Shown here: in pieces, positions 17,224-25,871 of the stretch
How the letters are laid out: the number at the start of each line of letters is the position of its first letter
How positions within the stretch are numbered: the stretch's first letter is position 1
Source of the DNA: Pseudomonadota bacterium
GTDB lineage: Bacteria > Pseudomonadota > Gammaproteobacteria > Burkholderiales > Thiobacillaceae
NCBI GenBank assembly: GCA_021847835.1
Contig: JAJZPR010000005.1
Location: forward strand, 89,184 to 153,183
Reading direction: 5' to 3'
DNA: 64,000 nt
Made by a program: the position numbers and the translations under genes
Notes under the pieces: generated by a model
The model's database searches: none
Told to the model about the DNA's origin: nothing
Seen by the model: the letters and a program-made list of their open reading frames with translations, nothing else

Positions 17224-17652
17224 TTAACGGGATTCGCTCGGTTTCTTCTGGCCAACCCTGGCGTCGAAACGCTGCCGGTCGATGACGAAGCGCTCGTGCC
17301 GGCCCCGGGAGATCACCTCCACGCCGTCGTGCGCTTCCACCGCGAACACCAGTTTCCTGCCTTCGGCCGCGATCAGTTTCACCGTGGCGGTGACTTCCAG
17401 GCCCGGCGGGGTGGCGGCCTCGTGGCTGACATCGATGTGGGTGCCGACCGTCTGCTCGCGCGGCCAGTCGAGATGCGGGTTGACGCACTTGATGCAGGCC
17501 CATTCCAGGAAGCCCACGAGAAAGCCGGTGGCGAAGACCTCGGGCATGGCCACGAATTCCTCGGCTTCCGGGTAGAGCGCCGGCACGGTTTTCGACGAGG
17601 GCACCGTGAACTTGTGTTCATAGCGTATGCCGGGCTTGAGCGATTCCTTCAA
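17224..17652 (-). CDS. FlK-like hotdog-fold thioesterase
   Basis: A 142-residue single-domain protein resembling the fluoroacetyl-CoA thioesterase (FlK) family: an N-terminal strand KFTVPSSKTVPAL, the FATGFLVGFLEWACIK helix and the QTVGTHIDVSHEAATPPG segment carrying the conserved histidines. FlK itself protects against fluoroacetyl-CoA, but most relatives have unknown acyl-CoA substrates and I do not infer fluoroacetate metabolism. It lies 22 bases after the PNPOx-like gene in a tightly packed unit. Confidence 0.82.
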   Translation of the reverse strand: MKESLKPGIRYEHKFTVPSSKTVPALYPEAEEFVAMPEVFATGFLVGFLEWACIKCVNPHLDWPREQTVGTHIDVSHEAATPPGLEVTATVKLIAAEGRKLVFAVEAHDGVEVISRGRHERFVIDRQRFDARVGQKKPSESR

Positions 17653-17674
17653 TGTCTTCTCCAGGGTTGCACGT

Positions 17675-18226
17675 TCAGGTGTTTTTCTCGGCGATATGCG
17701 TCGGCAGGCCGTCGATGCTGAACTGGTTCTTGTCCAGCCAGTATTGCCGCACGCCGTCTTCGCCCTTCCTGCGCGACCATTCGTTCAGTTCCTCGCGGTC
17801 GCCGAGATACTGGTAGAGCGGCACGCCGGCGCCGCAGGAGGTCTGCACCAGATCGACGGAAAGCTCGAAGAGCTGGCGCGCGCCGGGCAGCGGCTGGAAC
17901 AGCGCATACAGCGCGTTCCACTCCGCGTCGTTGAGATGGATCGCGCGGGCGCGGCCATACAGGCGCAGGATCAGTGGCGGGCCCTCGAAGGCGCAGAACA
18001 TCAGGGTCATGCGCGGGTCCGCCAGCACATGGGCGGCGGTCTCGTTGCCGCTGCCGGTCACGTTCAGCCAGACCACGCGCCTGTCGTCGAGCACGCGCAG
18101 GCTGTCCATGCCCTTGGGCGAGACATTGACGCGGCTGTCCGCCGCGGCGGTGCCGACGAAGAAGATCCTTTGCGCCCGGATGAAGCGGATGTGCTGCTCG
18201 GTGAGGGAGCCGAAACGCTTGGCCAT
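17675..18226 (-). CDS. Pyridoxamine 5'-phosphate oxidase-fold flavin/heme-binding protein
   Basis: A 183-residue protein with the split-barrel FMN-binding fold: RIFFVGTAAADSRVNVSPKG near the N terminus and VVWLNVTGSGNETAAHVLADPRMTLMF in the middle. It ends with a longer helical tail typical of the PNPOx-related group of uncharacterised oxidoreductases. It is not the vitamin B6 enzyme PdxH. It follows the GNAT gene by eight bases and is probably co-transcribed with it. Confidence 0.82.
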   Translation of the reverse strand: MAKRFGSLTEQHIRFIRAQRIFFVGTAAADSRVNVSPKGMDSLRVLDDRRVVWLNVTGSGNETAAHVLADPRMTLMFCAFEGPPLILRLYGRARAIHLNDAEWNALYALFQPLPGARQLFELSVDLVQTSCGAGVPLYQYLGDREELNEWSRRKGEDGVRQYWLDKNQFSIDGLPTHIAEKNT

Positions 18227-18234
18227 GTCTTGCC

Positions 18235-18702
18235 TCAGGTATCCTGCCGCGGCGGATCGAGCAGCACGCGGTAGCTGTAGCCGTGCCGCTCGAAGCCGAG
18301 CGATTCGTAAAAGGCGTGCGCCCGTTCGCGCCTGAGGTTGGAAGAAAGCGCAGCCTTGTAGCAGCCCTTCTCGCCGCAGAGTTCAAGCGCGTGCCGCATC
18401 ATGGCCCTGCCGATGCCCTGCCCTTGGCAGTCCGGGTCCACGGCCACGTCCTCGATGACCGCCGAGGGCGTGCCCCAGTGGCCAAGGCTGTGCATGACGA
18501 GCAGGGCGAAGGTGCCGACGATGCGGGAGTCCCGCTCCGCGACATAAATCCTGCAGTCCGGATGCTGCGCCATGCGCTCGAACAGGCGCTCGGCCTCAGG
18601 CAGGGGCAGCGCCTTGCCGTCGAGGTCGGGCTGCGCGTACAGCCTGAGTATCTCGGCGAGGTCGGCCCGGGTGGCGACCCGGCAGGAAACAGGCTCGTTC
18701 AT
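18235..18702 (-). CDS. GNAT-family N-acetyltransferase
   Basis: A 155-residue acetyltransferase with the acetyl-CoA loop QGQGIGRAMM (about residues 95-104) preceded by VIEDVAVDPDC, and the YESLGFERHGYSYRVLL end. The ATG at 18702 starts the conserved domain; a TTG seven codons upstream is less likely. Its place just beyond phnP, in the same direction, recalls PhnO, the aminoalkylphosphonate acetyltransferase, but the sequence does not identify it as PhnO. It heads a unit of five tightly spaced genes. Confidence 0.82.
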   Translation of the reverse strand: MNEPVSCRVATRADLAEILRLYAQPDLDGKALPLPEAERLFERMAQHPDCRIYVAERDSRIVGTFALLVMHSLGHWGTPSAVIEDVAVDPDCQGQGIGRAMMRHALELCGEKGCYKAALSSNLRRERAHAFYESLGFERHGYSYRVLLDPPRQDT

Positions 18703-18732
18703 GGGCGATTCATCCGTCTGCAAACAGCCTCC

Positions 18733-18761
18733 AATCTAAACAGTCGGAGCGGGCAAGACAA
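18733..18761 (-). promoter_or_regulatory. Possible promoter for the GNAT-to-arginase unit
   Basis: Reading leftwards, TTGTCT (18761-18756) and TAGATT (18738-18733) are 17 bases apart in the 98-base gap between phnP and the GNAT gene. Each box matches four of six consensus bases. If real, the five genes can be expressed apart from the phn operon. Confidence 0.35.
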
Positions 18762-18800
18762 GCTCAATCCCCTTCCGGCATGAGGCAATGGCCGGAGAGT

Positions 18801-19583
18801 TCAGGCGGGAGAACGAAAGCCGGCGTCGGGCAGATTCACAACGTGGCCGTCACGGGCCAGATGAACGCCGGCGGGCAGAGCGTCGGATTTGTCCTGCAGC
18901 CAGGCATCCAGATGATGGCTGGCATGGGTCAGCCAGGTGTTTGCATGCCCGATAGCCTTTGCGGTCGCCAGGGCGCGGGTCAAGTCGTTGTGGTTGCGGG
19001 GCGGCTCGGCTTGCGGGGGGTGGCTGCAATCCAGGGCGATCGCATCGGGGCGCCAGTTGGCGAGGAAGGATTCGGTCCGCGGCGGCAGGCCGACGGTGTC
19101 AGTCAGATAGGCGAAGCGCCGATCCTTGGCATCCGCGATGGCGTAGCCGAACGTCACTTTGGAGTGAATCAGGGGCAGCGGCGTCAAGCTCAGGTCGCCC
19201 ACCGCGAACGGCCTGAATTTGGCGAGCCGCCTGAAATCCAGCATACCGTGGTTTTTGTAGAGATCGGCGCAGCCTTCGGAATCGGGCGGGGCGTAGACGG
19301 GAATGGCCGCACCGCTTCCCCAGCGCAGATGGAACAGGCCCTGCACGTGATCGGGGTGGAAGTGCGTGAGCACGATGGCCGAGAGGCTGCCCGGCGGGAA
19401 TCGCTCGGTGAGATCGGTCAGGCCGGCGTCGAGCAGGATGCGCGTGTCGCCCGCCTCCACCAGGGCCGTGGAAGGACGGCGCCGGAAGCCGGGCACGGTC
19501 CGCGCCCGCGCGCAGGCCGGGCAATCGCAGCCATAACGCGGCACGCCGCCCGCGTCGCCGGTGCCGAGAAAGGTGATGCGCAT
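18801..19583 (-). CDS. phnP: PhnP, cyclic ribose-phosphate phosphodiesterase
   Basis: A 260-residue metallo-beta-lactamase-fold enzyme of the C-P lyase pathway that opens 5-phosphoribosyl 1,2-cyclic phosphate to ribose 1,5-bisphosphate. It has the MBL metal motif THFHPDH (about residues 73-79) and later LTHASHHLD. Near the N terminus, GCDCPACARA supplies cysteines like those of the known PhnP zinc site. It is the last gene of the phn operon, one base after phnN. Confidence 0.95.
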   Translation of the reverse strand: MRITFLGTGDAGGVPRYGCDCPACARARTVPGFRRRPSTALVEAGDTRILLDAGLTDLTERFPPGSLSAIVLTHFHPDHVQGLFHLRWGSGAAIPVYAPPDSEGCADLYKNHGMLDFRRLAKFRPFAVGDLSLTPLPLIHSKVTFGYAIADAKDRRFAYLTDTVGLPPRTESFLANWRPDAIALDCSHPPQAEPPRNHNDLTRALATAKAIGHANTWLTHASHHLDAWLQDKSDALPAGVHLARDGHVVNLPDAGFRSPA

Positions 19584-19584
19584 G

Positions 19585-20151
19585 TCAGGCCGCGGCCCGC
19601 TTGCGGCCGGCGTTGAGCAGCCCCACGAGGTGTTCGCCGGCTGCGGCCAGCTCGCCATCGTTTTCGATGATCTCCACGCATCCGGACGGCCGCGCAAACT
19701 GCCGGGCGCGTTCCAGGCGCCGGGCAATGTGCTCGTCGGTTTCACGTCCGCGCGCACGCAGCCGATGTTCGAGAATCTCCGGCGCGACGGTCACCAGCAC
19801 CGCGACGAGCCCGGGGTAGCGCCGCCGCGCTTCCTCCAGATACGCGCGCGAGCCGTTCATCACCACGTTGCAGCCCTTGGCCAGCCACAGGTTGATTTCG
19901 CGGCCGATGCCGTAGCGCAAGCCGTGGCTTGCCCAGTGCATGGCGAACAGGCCGGCGGCCAGCCGCGCGTCGAACTCGGCCTCGGTCAGCGCGACGTGGT
20001 TCTCGCCGTGGAGTTCCACCGGCCGCGTGATGTAGCGGTGCGCGAAGACCACGCCGGGATCGCTCGCCAGATGCTCGCGCGCGTAGCGCAGCAGGCTGTC
20101 CTTGCCGCTGCCGGAAGGGCCGATGACGTAGAAGAGTTTTCCCTCAGCCAT
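19585..20151 (-). CDS. phnN: PhnN, ribose 1,5-bisphosphate phosphokinase
   Basis: A 188-residue kinase of the guanylate-kinase-like fold with Walker A motif GPSGSGKDS (about residues 11-19). It converts ribose 1,5-bisphosphate to PRPP, returning the ribose formed by C-P lyase to metabolism. The gene overlaps the end of phnM by eight bases. Confidence 0.95.
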   Translation of the reverse strand: MAEGKLFYVIGPSGSGKDSLLRYAREHLASDPGVVFAHRYITRPVELHGENHVALTEAEFDARLAAGLFAMHWASHGLRYGIGREINLWLAKGCNVVMNGSRAYLEEARRRYPGLVAVLVTVAPEILEHRLRARGRETDEHIARRLERARQFARPSGCVEIIENDGELAAAGEHLVGLLNAGRKRAAA

Positions 20152-21298
20152 GGTCGAAGCATGCCTCGAACACCGGCTTGCCCGCGGAGAACACCCGGCT
20201 CGCCTGGGCCAGTCCGTTGACGTCGGCGACCGCGACCAGGTCGGCGCGCTTGCCGATAGCGATCTCGCCGCGATCCGTCAATCCCGCAGCGCGGGCGGGG
20301 TTGGCGCTGACCAGGCGCACCGCGTCGGCGAGCGTGATGCCCGCCAGCTCCGGCAGGCGGAACACCGCCACGATCAGCGTGGCAGGGTGGTAATCGGCGC
20401 ACAGGCAGTCGGCCACGCCGGCCTTGACCGCATCCAGCGCCCGCATCGCGCCGGACTGGCTCTTGCCGCGCAGGATGTTGGGCGCGCCGAAGACGGTACT
20501 CATGCCGCGTTCGCGGGCGGCCTGGGCGGACTCCAGATTGATGGGGAACTCCGAAATGCCCACGCCCAGGCCGTGCAGGGTCTCGACCTTCTCAGGCGTG
20601 TCGTCGTCGTGGCTGGCGACGTGGATGTTCCTGTCTTTCGCGGCCGCGATGAGGCGGCGGATGCGATCCATGGCGCCTTCGGCCTGGGCCAGCTTGTTCG
20701 CAACCAGCACATCGAGCTCGCCCTCGGACTTCTTGTAAGTGCGCGCCAGATAATCGCGGTAGGCCGCGATGTCCTTGAACTGTCCCTGGCCCGGCGAATG
20801 GTCCATGACCGAGAGCAGGTGCATCTCGTCGTTTGCCATCAGTTCGAGCAGGATGTCGGGCGCGGTGGGGTCGGTGACCTCATAGCGGCAGTGCACGCGG
20901 TTGTCGATGAGGCCGTGCGGATTCCAGGCGTGCACCGCGCGCGCCACCGAGGCGGCGAAGTCGTTGTTGCGCACGCCGAGTTCCTCGTTGGCGAAGGACA
21001 GGGCGTGGAACACCGTGGTGACGCCGGCGGCGGCATTGCGCTTGTCGGCCTGGGCGCAGGCGAAGTCGAGCGGGAAATGCACCTTGGGACGCGGCTCGAC
21101 TTCCTTTTCCAGGGCGTCGCAGTGCAGGTCGATCATGCCGGGGATCAGGGTCTTGCCGGCGAGGTCGAGGGTATGCGCGCCCTGGGCCGATTCGGGATCT
21201 ATGGCGGCGATGGCGCCGTCCTCGATCAGCACCGCGGCGTCTTCGAGCACGGCGTCGGGCAGCACCACGCGGGCGCCGGTGAGATAAAGCCTGTTCAT
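20144..21298 (-). CDS. phnM: PhnM, alkylphosphonate triphosphate diphosphatase
   Basis: A 384-residue amidohydrolase-fold enzyme that removes pyrophosphate from ribose alkylphosphonate triphosphate, leaving the substrate for PhnJ. It shows the metal-binding GMIDLHCDALEKEVEPRP segment near residue 55, VASHDDDTPE in the middle and CADYHPATL towards the end. It overlaps phnL by four bases at its start. Confidence 0.96.
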   Translation of the reverse strand: MNRLYLTGARVVLPDAVLEDAAVLIEDGAIAAIDPESAQGAHTLDLAGKTLIPGMIDLHCDALEKEVEPRPKVHFPLDFACAQADKRNAAAGVTTVFHALSFANEELGVRNNDFAASVARAVHAWNPHGLIDNRVHCRYEVTDPTAPDILLELMANDEMHLLSVMDHSPGQGQFKDIAAYRDYLARTYKKSEGELDVLVANKLAQAEGAMDRIRRLIAAAKDRNIHVASHDDDTPEKVETLHGLGVGISEFPINLESAQAARERGMSTVFGAPNILRGKSQSGAMRALDAVKAGVADCLCADYHPATLIVAVFRLPELAGITLADAVRLVSANPARAAGLTDRGEIAIGKRADLVAVADVNGLAQASRVFSAGKPVFEACFDHG

Positions 21299-22017
21299 GC
21301 GATTTCCTTGAGCATTGCTTCGACGGCGGGCGGCGGGGCCAGTTCGACGACCTGGTCGGCCAGCCGGCGAGTGGTTTCGGGATGGTGAAAAATGGCCAGC
21401 ATGGCCGTGCCTTCGGCCTTGAGTCCCTCGATCAGGCCGATGACGCGCTCGGCGGTCGCGGGGTCCAGGCTCGCCGTAGGCTCATCGAGCAGCAGGAGAC
21501 GCGGGCGGGCGACGAAGCCGCGCGCCAGGTTCACACGCTGGCGCTCGCCGCCGGAGAAGGTCGCGGGCGACACGCTCCACAGGCGCTCGGGCAGGTTCAT
21601 GGCGGCGAGCCATTCGGCGGCGCGCCGCCTGGCCTCCTCGCGCGCGACACCCAGTGCCAGAAGCGGCTGCGCCACCACGTCGAGCGTGGCCTGGCGCGGC
21701 AGGCAGTGCAGGAACTGGGTGACGAAGCCGATCTCGCGGCGTCTGAGTTCCAGGATCTGGTGCTCGCCGGCGCGCGCGAGATCCAGTTCGTGGCCCAGCG
21801 CGTCGCGATAGAGAATGCGGCCGGCGGAGGGCAGATAGCTGCGGTAGATGCCCTTCAGCACCGAGGACTTGCCGGCGCCGGTGGGGCCGACCAGGGCCGT
21901 GAGCTCGCCCGCGCGCACGGTGAAACCGACGTTGTGGGAGGACGGAATCAGCTTGTGCTGCTCGTGAAGCTCGAAGTGCTTGGCGTAGCCTTCGACCTGG
22001 AGGATGACGGGTTTCAT
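21295..22017 (-). CDS. phnL: PhnL, ABC-type ATPase of the C-P lyase system
   Basis: A 240-residue ABC ATPase with Walker A GPTGAGKSS, signature FSGGERQRVNLARG and Walker B LLLLDEPTASLD. PhnL is required in vivo and belongs with PhnG-H-I to the steps that attach phosphonate to ATP-derived ribose; unlike PhnC it serves no transporter. It lies between phnK and phnM. Confidence 0.95.
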   Translation of the reverse strand: MKPVILQVEGYAKHFELHEQHKLIPSSHNVGFTVRAGELTALVGPTGAGKSSVLKGIYRSYLPSAGRILYRDALGHELDLARAGEHQILELRRREIGFVTQFLHCLPRQATLDVVAQPLLALGVAREEARRRAAEWLAAMNLPERLWSVSPATFSGGERQRVNLARGFVARPRLLLLDEPTASLDPATAERVIGLIEGLKAEGTAMLAIFHHPETTRRLADQVVELAPPPAVEAMLKEIA

Positions 22018-22027
22018 GGTGCGCGTC

Positions 22028-22858
22028 TCACAGGGCGGAGGCCACCAGCCGCTGGGTGTAGGCGTGCTGGGGGTCTTCCAGGATTTGATCGGTGAGCCCC
22101 GCCTCGATGACGCGGCCGTATTTCATGACGATGGCGCGGCCGGTCAGCAGCCGGATCACGCCGAGGTCGTGGGTGACGACGATCATGGCGGTGTTCAGTT
22201 CCTGCTGGATTTCCAGGATCAAGTCCAGAATCCGCGCCTGCACCGAGAGATCGAGCCCGGTGGTCACCTCGTCCAGGAACAGGAGCGGCGGCCGCGTGGC
22301 GAGCGCCTTGGCGATCTGCACGCGCTGCTGCATGCCGCCGGAGAAATTCTTCGGCAAATCGTCGACCCGCGACAGCAGCACCTCGGTGCGCGCGAGCAGC
22401 GCTTTCGCCCGCTCGCGGATCGCGCCGTAGTCCATCAGGTCGCTCATCAAGAGCCGCTCGGCGATGTTGCCGCCGGCGGTGATGTTGAAGTTCAGCCCCA
22501 GGTGGGGGTTCTGATACACCATGCCGAAGCGATGGTTGCGCAGCCAGCGCTGCCGCGCGGCGTTGAGCGCGAACAGCTCGTGCTGCGTGTCGCTGTCGTA
22601 GAAGATTGCCTCGCCGCCCGAGGGCGCCTGGTCGAAATACAGGGTCTTCACCACCGTGGACTTGCCGCTGCCCGACTCGCCCATGACGCCCAGGATTTCG
22701 CCTTCGAAAAGATCGAAGGACACATCGTGCAGGGCGACCACGCTGCCGCAATGCGGGCAGAGATTGGTGTCGGCGTCCGGACCGGTGGATTCGATGCAGA
22801 GGGGACAGCCGGGGCCGTAGATCTTGGAAAGGCCGCGGACTTCGATGATTTTGTTCAT
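22028..22858 (-). CDS. phnK: PhnK, ABC-type ATPase of the C-P lyase core, with a cysteine-rich insert
   Basis: A 276-residue ABC ATPase: Walker A GESGSGKST (residues 60-68), signature FSGGMQQRVQIAKAL and Walker B LLFLDEVTTGLD. PhnK docks on the PhnGHIJ core complex. Before the second strand it carries about 25 extra residues with C18-x2-C21-x12-C34-x2-C37 (CPLC...CPHC), a zinc-ribbon-like spacing that the E. coli protein lacks. I chose the ATG at 22858, which overlaps the phnJ stop; an upstream start would run well into phnJ. Confidence 0.95.
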   Translation of the reverse strand: MNKIIEVRGLSKIYGPGCPLCIESTGPDADTNLCPHCGSVVALHDVSFDLFEGEILGVMGESGSGKSTVVKTLYFDQAPSGGEAIFYDSDTQHELFALNAARQRWLRNHRFGMVYQNPHLGLNFNITAGGNIAERLLMSDLMDYGAIRERAKALLARTEVLLSRVDDLPKNFSGGMQQRVQIAKALATRPPLLFLDEVTTGLDLSVQARILDLILEIQQELNTAMIVVTHDLGVIRLLTGRAIVMKYGRVIEAGLTDQILEDPQHAYTQRLVASAL

Positions 22859-23745
22859 GCCGCTTCCTCGCTCTTTCGCATCAACTGCTCGTCGCACCAG
22901 TCGCTGTCCGAGCATTGATAAACCTTGCTGCCCGTGTCGTCGCTGAACTCGTCGAGGAAGGAATCGGTTGCGCCGCAGCGCGCGCAGGCGCGGCGCCGCC
23001 CCGCTCCGTCGCGGAAATCCTCGACGCGGAACGGTACGTCGGTGAAGGCCAGCGGCTCGGCTTTGGTGTGCGGCGGCACGGCATAGATCTTCTTCTCGCG
23101 CCCGGCGCCGAACAGCACCAGCGCCGCCGAATCGTCGAGCCTGGGCACGTCCCAGCGCGGAATCGGCGAAGGGTCGATCACGTAATGGCCGTTGATGCGC
23201 GTGGGGTAGCGGTGCGACAGCGTGATCTCGTCGAACTTGACGATGTCCTCGTACAGCTTCACCAGGAGGCGCGAATAGTCGGCCTCGCCGTGCATGGTCT
23301 TGCGCCTGTCCTCGGAGGGTTCGACCACCACCAGTGCATCGGGATAGGGCACTTGCAGCACGAGGATCTGGCTGGCGGTCAGCGGCCGCTCCGGGATGCG
23401 GTGGCGCGACTGGATGAGGCTGGCGTCCGCGGTTTTCGTGGTGGTGGACACGCCGGGGCAGGTCATCTCGATGAACTGGCGCAGGTTGACGGCGTTTACA
23501 GAGTCGTCCGAGCCCTGGTCGATGACCTTGAGCACCTCGCCGGGGCCGACCAGGGACAGCGTCAGCTGCAGGCCGCCGGTGCCGAAGCCGCGCCCCATGG
23601 GCATTTCGCGCGAGGCGTAGGGCACCTGGTAGCCGGGAATGGCGATGGCCTTGAGTATGGCGCGGCGCACCTCCTTCTTGGCGTATTCGTCGAGGAAGCC
23701 GAAGTTGTAGGCAGTGCCGGTCTGGGCCTGGGGCATGGCGTTCAT
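22855..23745 (-). CDS. phnJ: PhnJ, radical-SAM C-P lyase
   Basis: A 296-residue catalytic subunit that cleaves the carbon-phosphorus bond of ribose alkylphosphonate phosphate by S-adenosylmethionine radical chemistry. Near the C terminus it has the atypical cluster motif ACARCG followed by YQCSDSDWCDEQ. These cysteines correspond to the three 4Fe-4S ligands and the catalytic thiyl cysteine known from E. coli PhnJ. Overlaps phnI and phnK by four bases each. Confidence 0.97.
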   Translation of the reverse strand: MNAMPQAQTGTAYNFGFLDEYAKKEVRRAILKAIAIPGYQVPYASREMPMGRGFGTGGLQLTLSLVGPGEVLKVIDQGSDDSVNAVNLRQFIEMTCPGVSTTTKTADASLIQSRHRIPERPLTASQILVLQVPYPDALVVVEPSEDRRKTMHGEADYSRLLVKLYEDIVKFDEITLSHRYPTRINGHYVIDPSPIPRWDVPRLDDSAALVLFGAGREKKIYAVPPHTKAEPLAFTDVPFRVEDFRDGAGRRRACARCGATDSFLDEFSDDTGSKVYQCSDSDWCDEQLMRKSEEAA

Positions 23746-24854
23746 GCGGTCGTCTCCTGTTTCTTTTGCGTCGTGCGCAGCCGGTCCAGGTCGGACTGGA
23801 AGGTGACGTAGTGCGGCATCTTGTAGTGCGAGGCGAAGCCCATGGAGTCGACGCCGTCGACGTGCAGCAGCACGAACTCCGGGTCCTCGGAAGGGTTGGA
23901 CGGGCCGTCCTGCATGCCTTTCTGCAGCGCGCGGTCGAGGATGGCCATGGCGATCGCCTTGACCTCGTTGTGGCCGAAGCAGGCGCCGTAGCCGACGGTG
24001 AAGGTCGGCTTGCCGCCCGCCTCGCTCGCCTCGTACATGGCGACGACCTCGCACTCGGTCACCAGCACCTCGCCGACTTCGGCAAGCTCGCCGGTCACCG
24101 GATGCGGCAGCAGCACGGGCAGGTAGCCCACGCGCAGTTCCGCCACCGTGGGGTGGACGTCGCCATAGCCGCGCATGTTGGAATAGGCGAGCGCCAAAAG
24201 CGAGCCGGTCTCCGCCCGCGCCATGGTGGCGAGCTGGGCCGAGCGCGGCACGGGAAACACGAGCGGCTCGCGGGTGATGTCGAACGCCGTCTGCGCGCGG
24301 CCGGCCGCCACGGGCGGCAGCAGTCCCTCCGCCCGCAGCGCGTCGAGCACCTTGGGAAAACTGTCGGGCAGATCCGCGGCGGGGCAGTTCTCCAGCCAGT
24401 CGCGCGCCACTGCGCGGAAGGCCTCGGGCGATTCGTCCATCAGCTCCAGGCGCAGCAGGCGCAGGGCGTAGTCGGGCGTCGGCCCCAGCATCTGGCCGCC
24501 GGGGATGTCCTTGAAGGCGGCGGAAATGCGGCGGATCAGGCGCATGCGCGAGGTGTCGAGCGGCGGTGTGGCGGTGAGCCGCGGTCGCGTGGAGCGCCAG
24601 GCGCGCAGCGCGAACGCGGCTTCCAGCGTGTCGCCCAGGCTTTGCTTGACGGCGAGCGCGGCGAAGCGCGGGTGGTACACGCCGCCCTCGGACACCACGC
24701 GGTCCACCAGGTGGCGCAGTTGATGCAGGACGGCGTCGATGGCGAGCGGCTCGGCCGTGGGACTGCTCAGCCCTTCTTCGGTACGCAGAAACTCGGTCAC
24801 GGCGGCGGCACCGGCAATCGCCCGGCCGCCGCCCTTGATGGCGACGTAACTCAT
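23742..24854 (-). CDS. phnI: PhnI, nucleosidase subunit of the C-P lyase core
   Basis: A 370-residue protein starting MSYVAIKGGGRAI, the conserved PhnI N terminus, with the YGACFGHNEVKAIAMAILDRAL segment near the C terminus. PhnI, aided by PhnG, PhnH and PhnL, displaces adenine from ATP with the phosphonate. Full length; overlaps phnH at its start and phnJ at its end. Confidence 0.96.
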   Translation of the reverse strand: MSYVAIKGGGRAIAGAAAVTEFLRTEEGLSSPTAEPLAIDAVLHQLRHLVDRVVSEGGVYHPRFAALAVKQSLGDTLEAAFALRAWRSTRPRLTATPPLDTSRMRLIRRISAAFKDIPGGQMLGPTPDYALRLLRLELMDESPEAFRAVARDWLENCPAADLPDSFPKVLDALRAEGLLPPVAAGRAQTAFDITREPLVFPVPRSAQLATMARAETGSLLALAYSNMRGYGDVHPTVAELRVGYLPVLLPHPVTGELAEVGEVLVTECEVVAMYEASEAGGKPTFTVGYGACFGHNEVKAIAMAILDRALQKGMQDGPSNPSEDPEFVLLHVDGVDSMGFASHYKMPHYVTFQSDLDRLRTTQKKQETTA

Positions 24855-25417
24855 GTCAGCGGGGTCTCCATGGGGGTCACGCGCGTGGTGCGCGGCAGCG
24901 CGCCGATGCGCGCCGCGTCGGTGAACAGGATGTCGACGCCGAGCGGAAAGCCGGCGGTCCAGTCGGCGCGGCGTGCGAGCCAGCCGGGATGCAAGCCGTC
25001 CAGGCGCAGCGCGCGCCGGCCGGCGATGCCGGGGCCGTCGAGGGTCAGGCACAGCGGCCCGCTGCCGACCGCGGCGACCTCGATCACCAGGGTCGCGCCG
25101 AATTCCGGGCTTTCCAGGCTGCCCAGGGCGGGCTCGAAGTCGGGCGCCCGGCGGCCGTCGGCGACGACGTAGCGCGCGTCTTCCGAGGCGGCGCGCCGGG
25201 CCTGGAGCAGAGGCCAGTCGCGCGCCTCGATCAGGCCGTGCGGGTCGGCCAGCGTGGTCTCGCCGTCCAGCAGCGTGGCCAGCAGCGCGCGGCGCGCGCC
25301 GGCGCCCTCGGCCCAGGCCGCGAGATCGCGCGCTTCGCCGGGACGCGAAAAACATTCGACCAGTTCGCGGAACACGCGCTGCTGGCGGTCGGCCTGCCAG
25401 ATGCACTCAATCTTCAT
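24851..25417 (-). CDS. phnH: PhnH, C-P lyase core subunit
   Basis: A 188-residue subunit of the PhnGHIJ complex, a fold related to PLP-dependent transferases but without the cofactor. The family pattern QRVFRELVECFSRPGEARDL near the start, a central LDGETTLAD and the end GVDILFTDAARIGALPRTTRV are present. Overlaps phnG by 11 bases and phnI by four. Confidence 0.95.
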   Translation of the reverse strand: MKIECIWQADRQQRVFRELVECFSRPGEARDLAAWAEGAGARRALLATLLDGETTLADPHGLIEARDWPLLQARRAASEDARYVVADGRRAPDFEPALGSLESPEFGATLVIEVAAVGSGPLCLTLDGPGIAGRRALRLDGLHPGWLARRADWTAGFPLGVDILFTDAARIGALPRTTRVTPMETPLT

Positions 25418-25871
25418 CGTCTTCTCCCGCGTCGTTCAGCACCGCGAAATCCACCCGGGTCGCGGCGAGCATGGCGCGGCGCCGGCGGTCTTCCTCCGCG
25501 CGGAGCCGGGCGCCTGTTTCGAGCAGCGCCGCCGCTCGCTCCGCGCCGGGCCATTGCGCCGCGAGCAAGGCGTCGAGGATGGCGAGCGCGCGGGCGAGCC
25601 CGGCGTCGTCCGCCATCGCCTGCGCGCCCCCCTCGATGTGGCGGCCGTCTGGCAGCGCAAGCTCGACGCGGCAGATCGAGAGCGGAAATTCGCCCAGGTA
25701 ATAGGGTTCGTGGAAGGCCCCGTCGGCGAGCTGGAGCAGACCCAGGCCGGCCTGCGGCAGGCTCGTGAGCCGCACTTCGCAGTCCGCGGCGAGCGCGTCG
25801 GCCAGCGCCTTCAGTTCCGCGGGCGGATGGGCGGTAAGTGCCCATACCCAGTCTTTGCGTTCCACTTCCAT
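25407..25871 (-). CDS. phnG: PhnG, C-P lyase core subunit
   Basis: A 154-residue core subunit working with PhnI and PhnH. Recognisable family segments are a central FHEPYYLGEFPLSICRVEL and the long C-terminal helix ending RVDFAVLNDAGEDDED. The ATG at 25871 overlaps the permease stop by one base (TGATG), which I prefer to a GTG eight codons upstream inside the permease gene. Confidence 0.94.
   Translation of the reverse strand: MEVERKDWVWALTAHPPAELKALADALAADCEVRLTSLPQAGLGLLQLADGAFHEPYYLGEFPLSICRVELALPDGRHIEGGAQAMADDAGLARALAILDALLAAQWPGAERAAALLETGARLRAEEDRRRRAMLAATRVDFAVLNDAGEDDED

Noticed and set aside
17224..17652. Reading the FlK-like thioesterase as evidence of fluoroacetate metabolism
   Set aside because: The family is broad and no fluorination or haloacid genes are present.
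18235..18702. Naming the GNAT gene phnO
   Set aside because: Position fits, but the sequence shows only general GNAT motifs and a 98-base gap with a possible promoter separates it from phnP.
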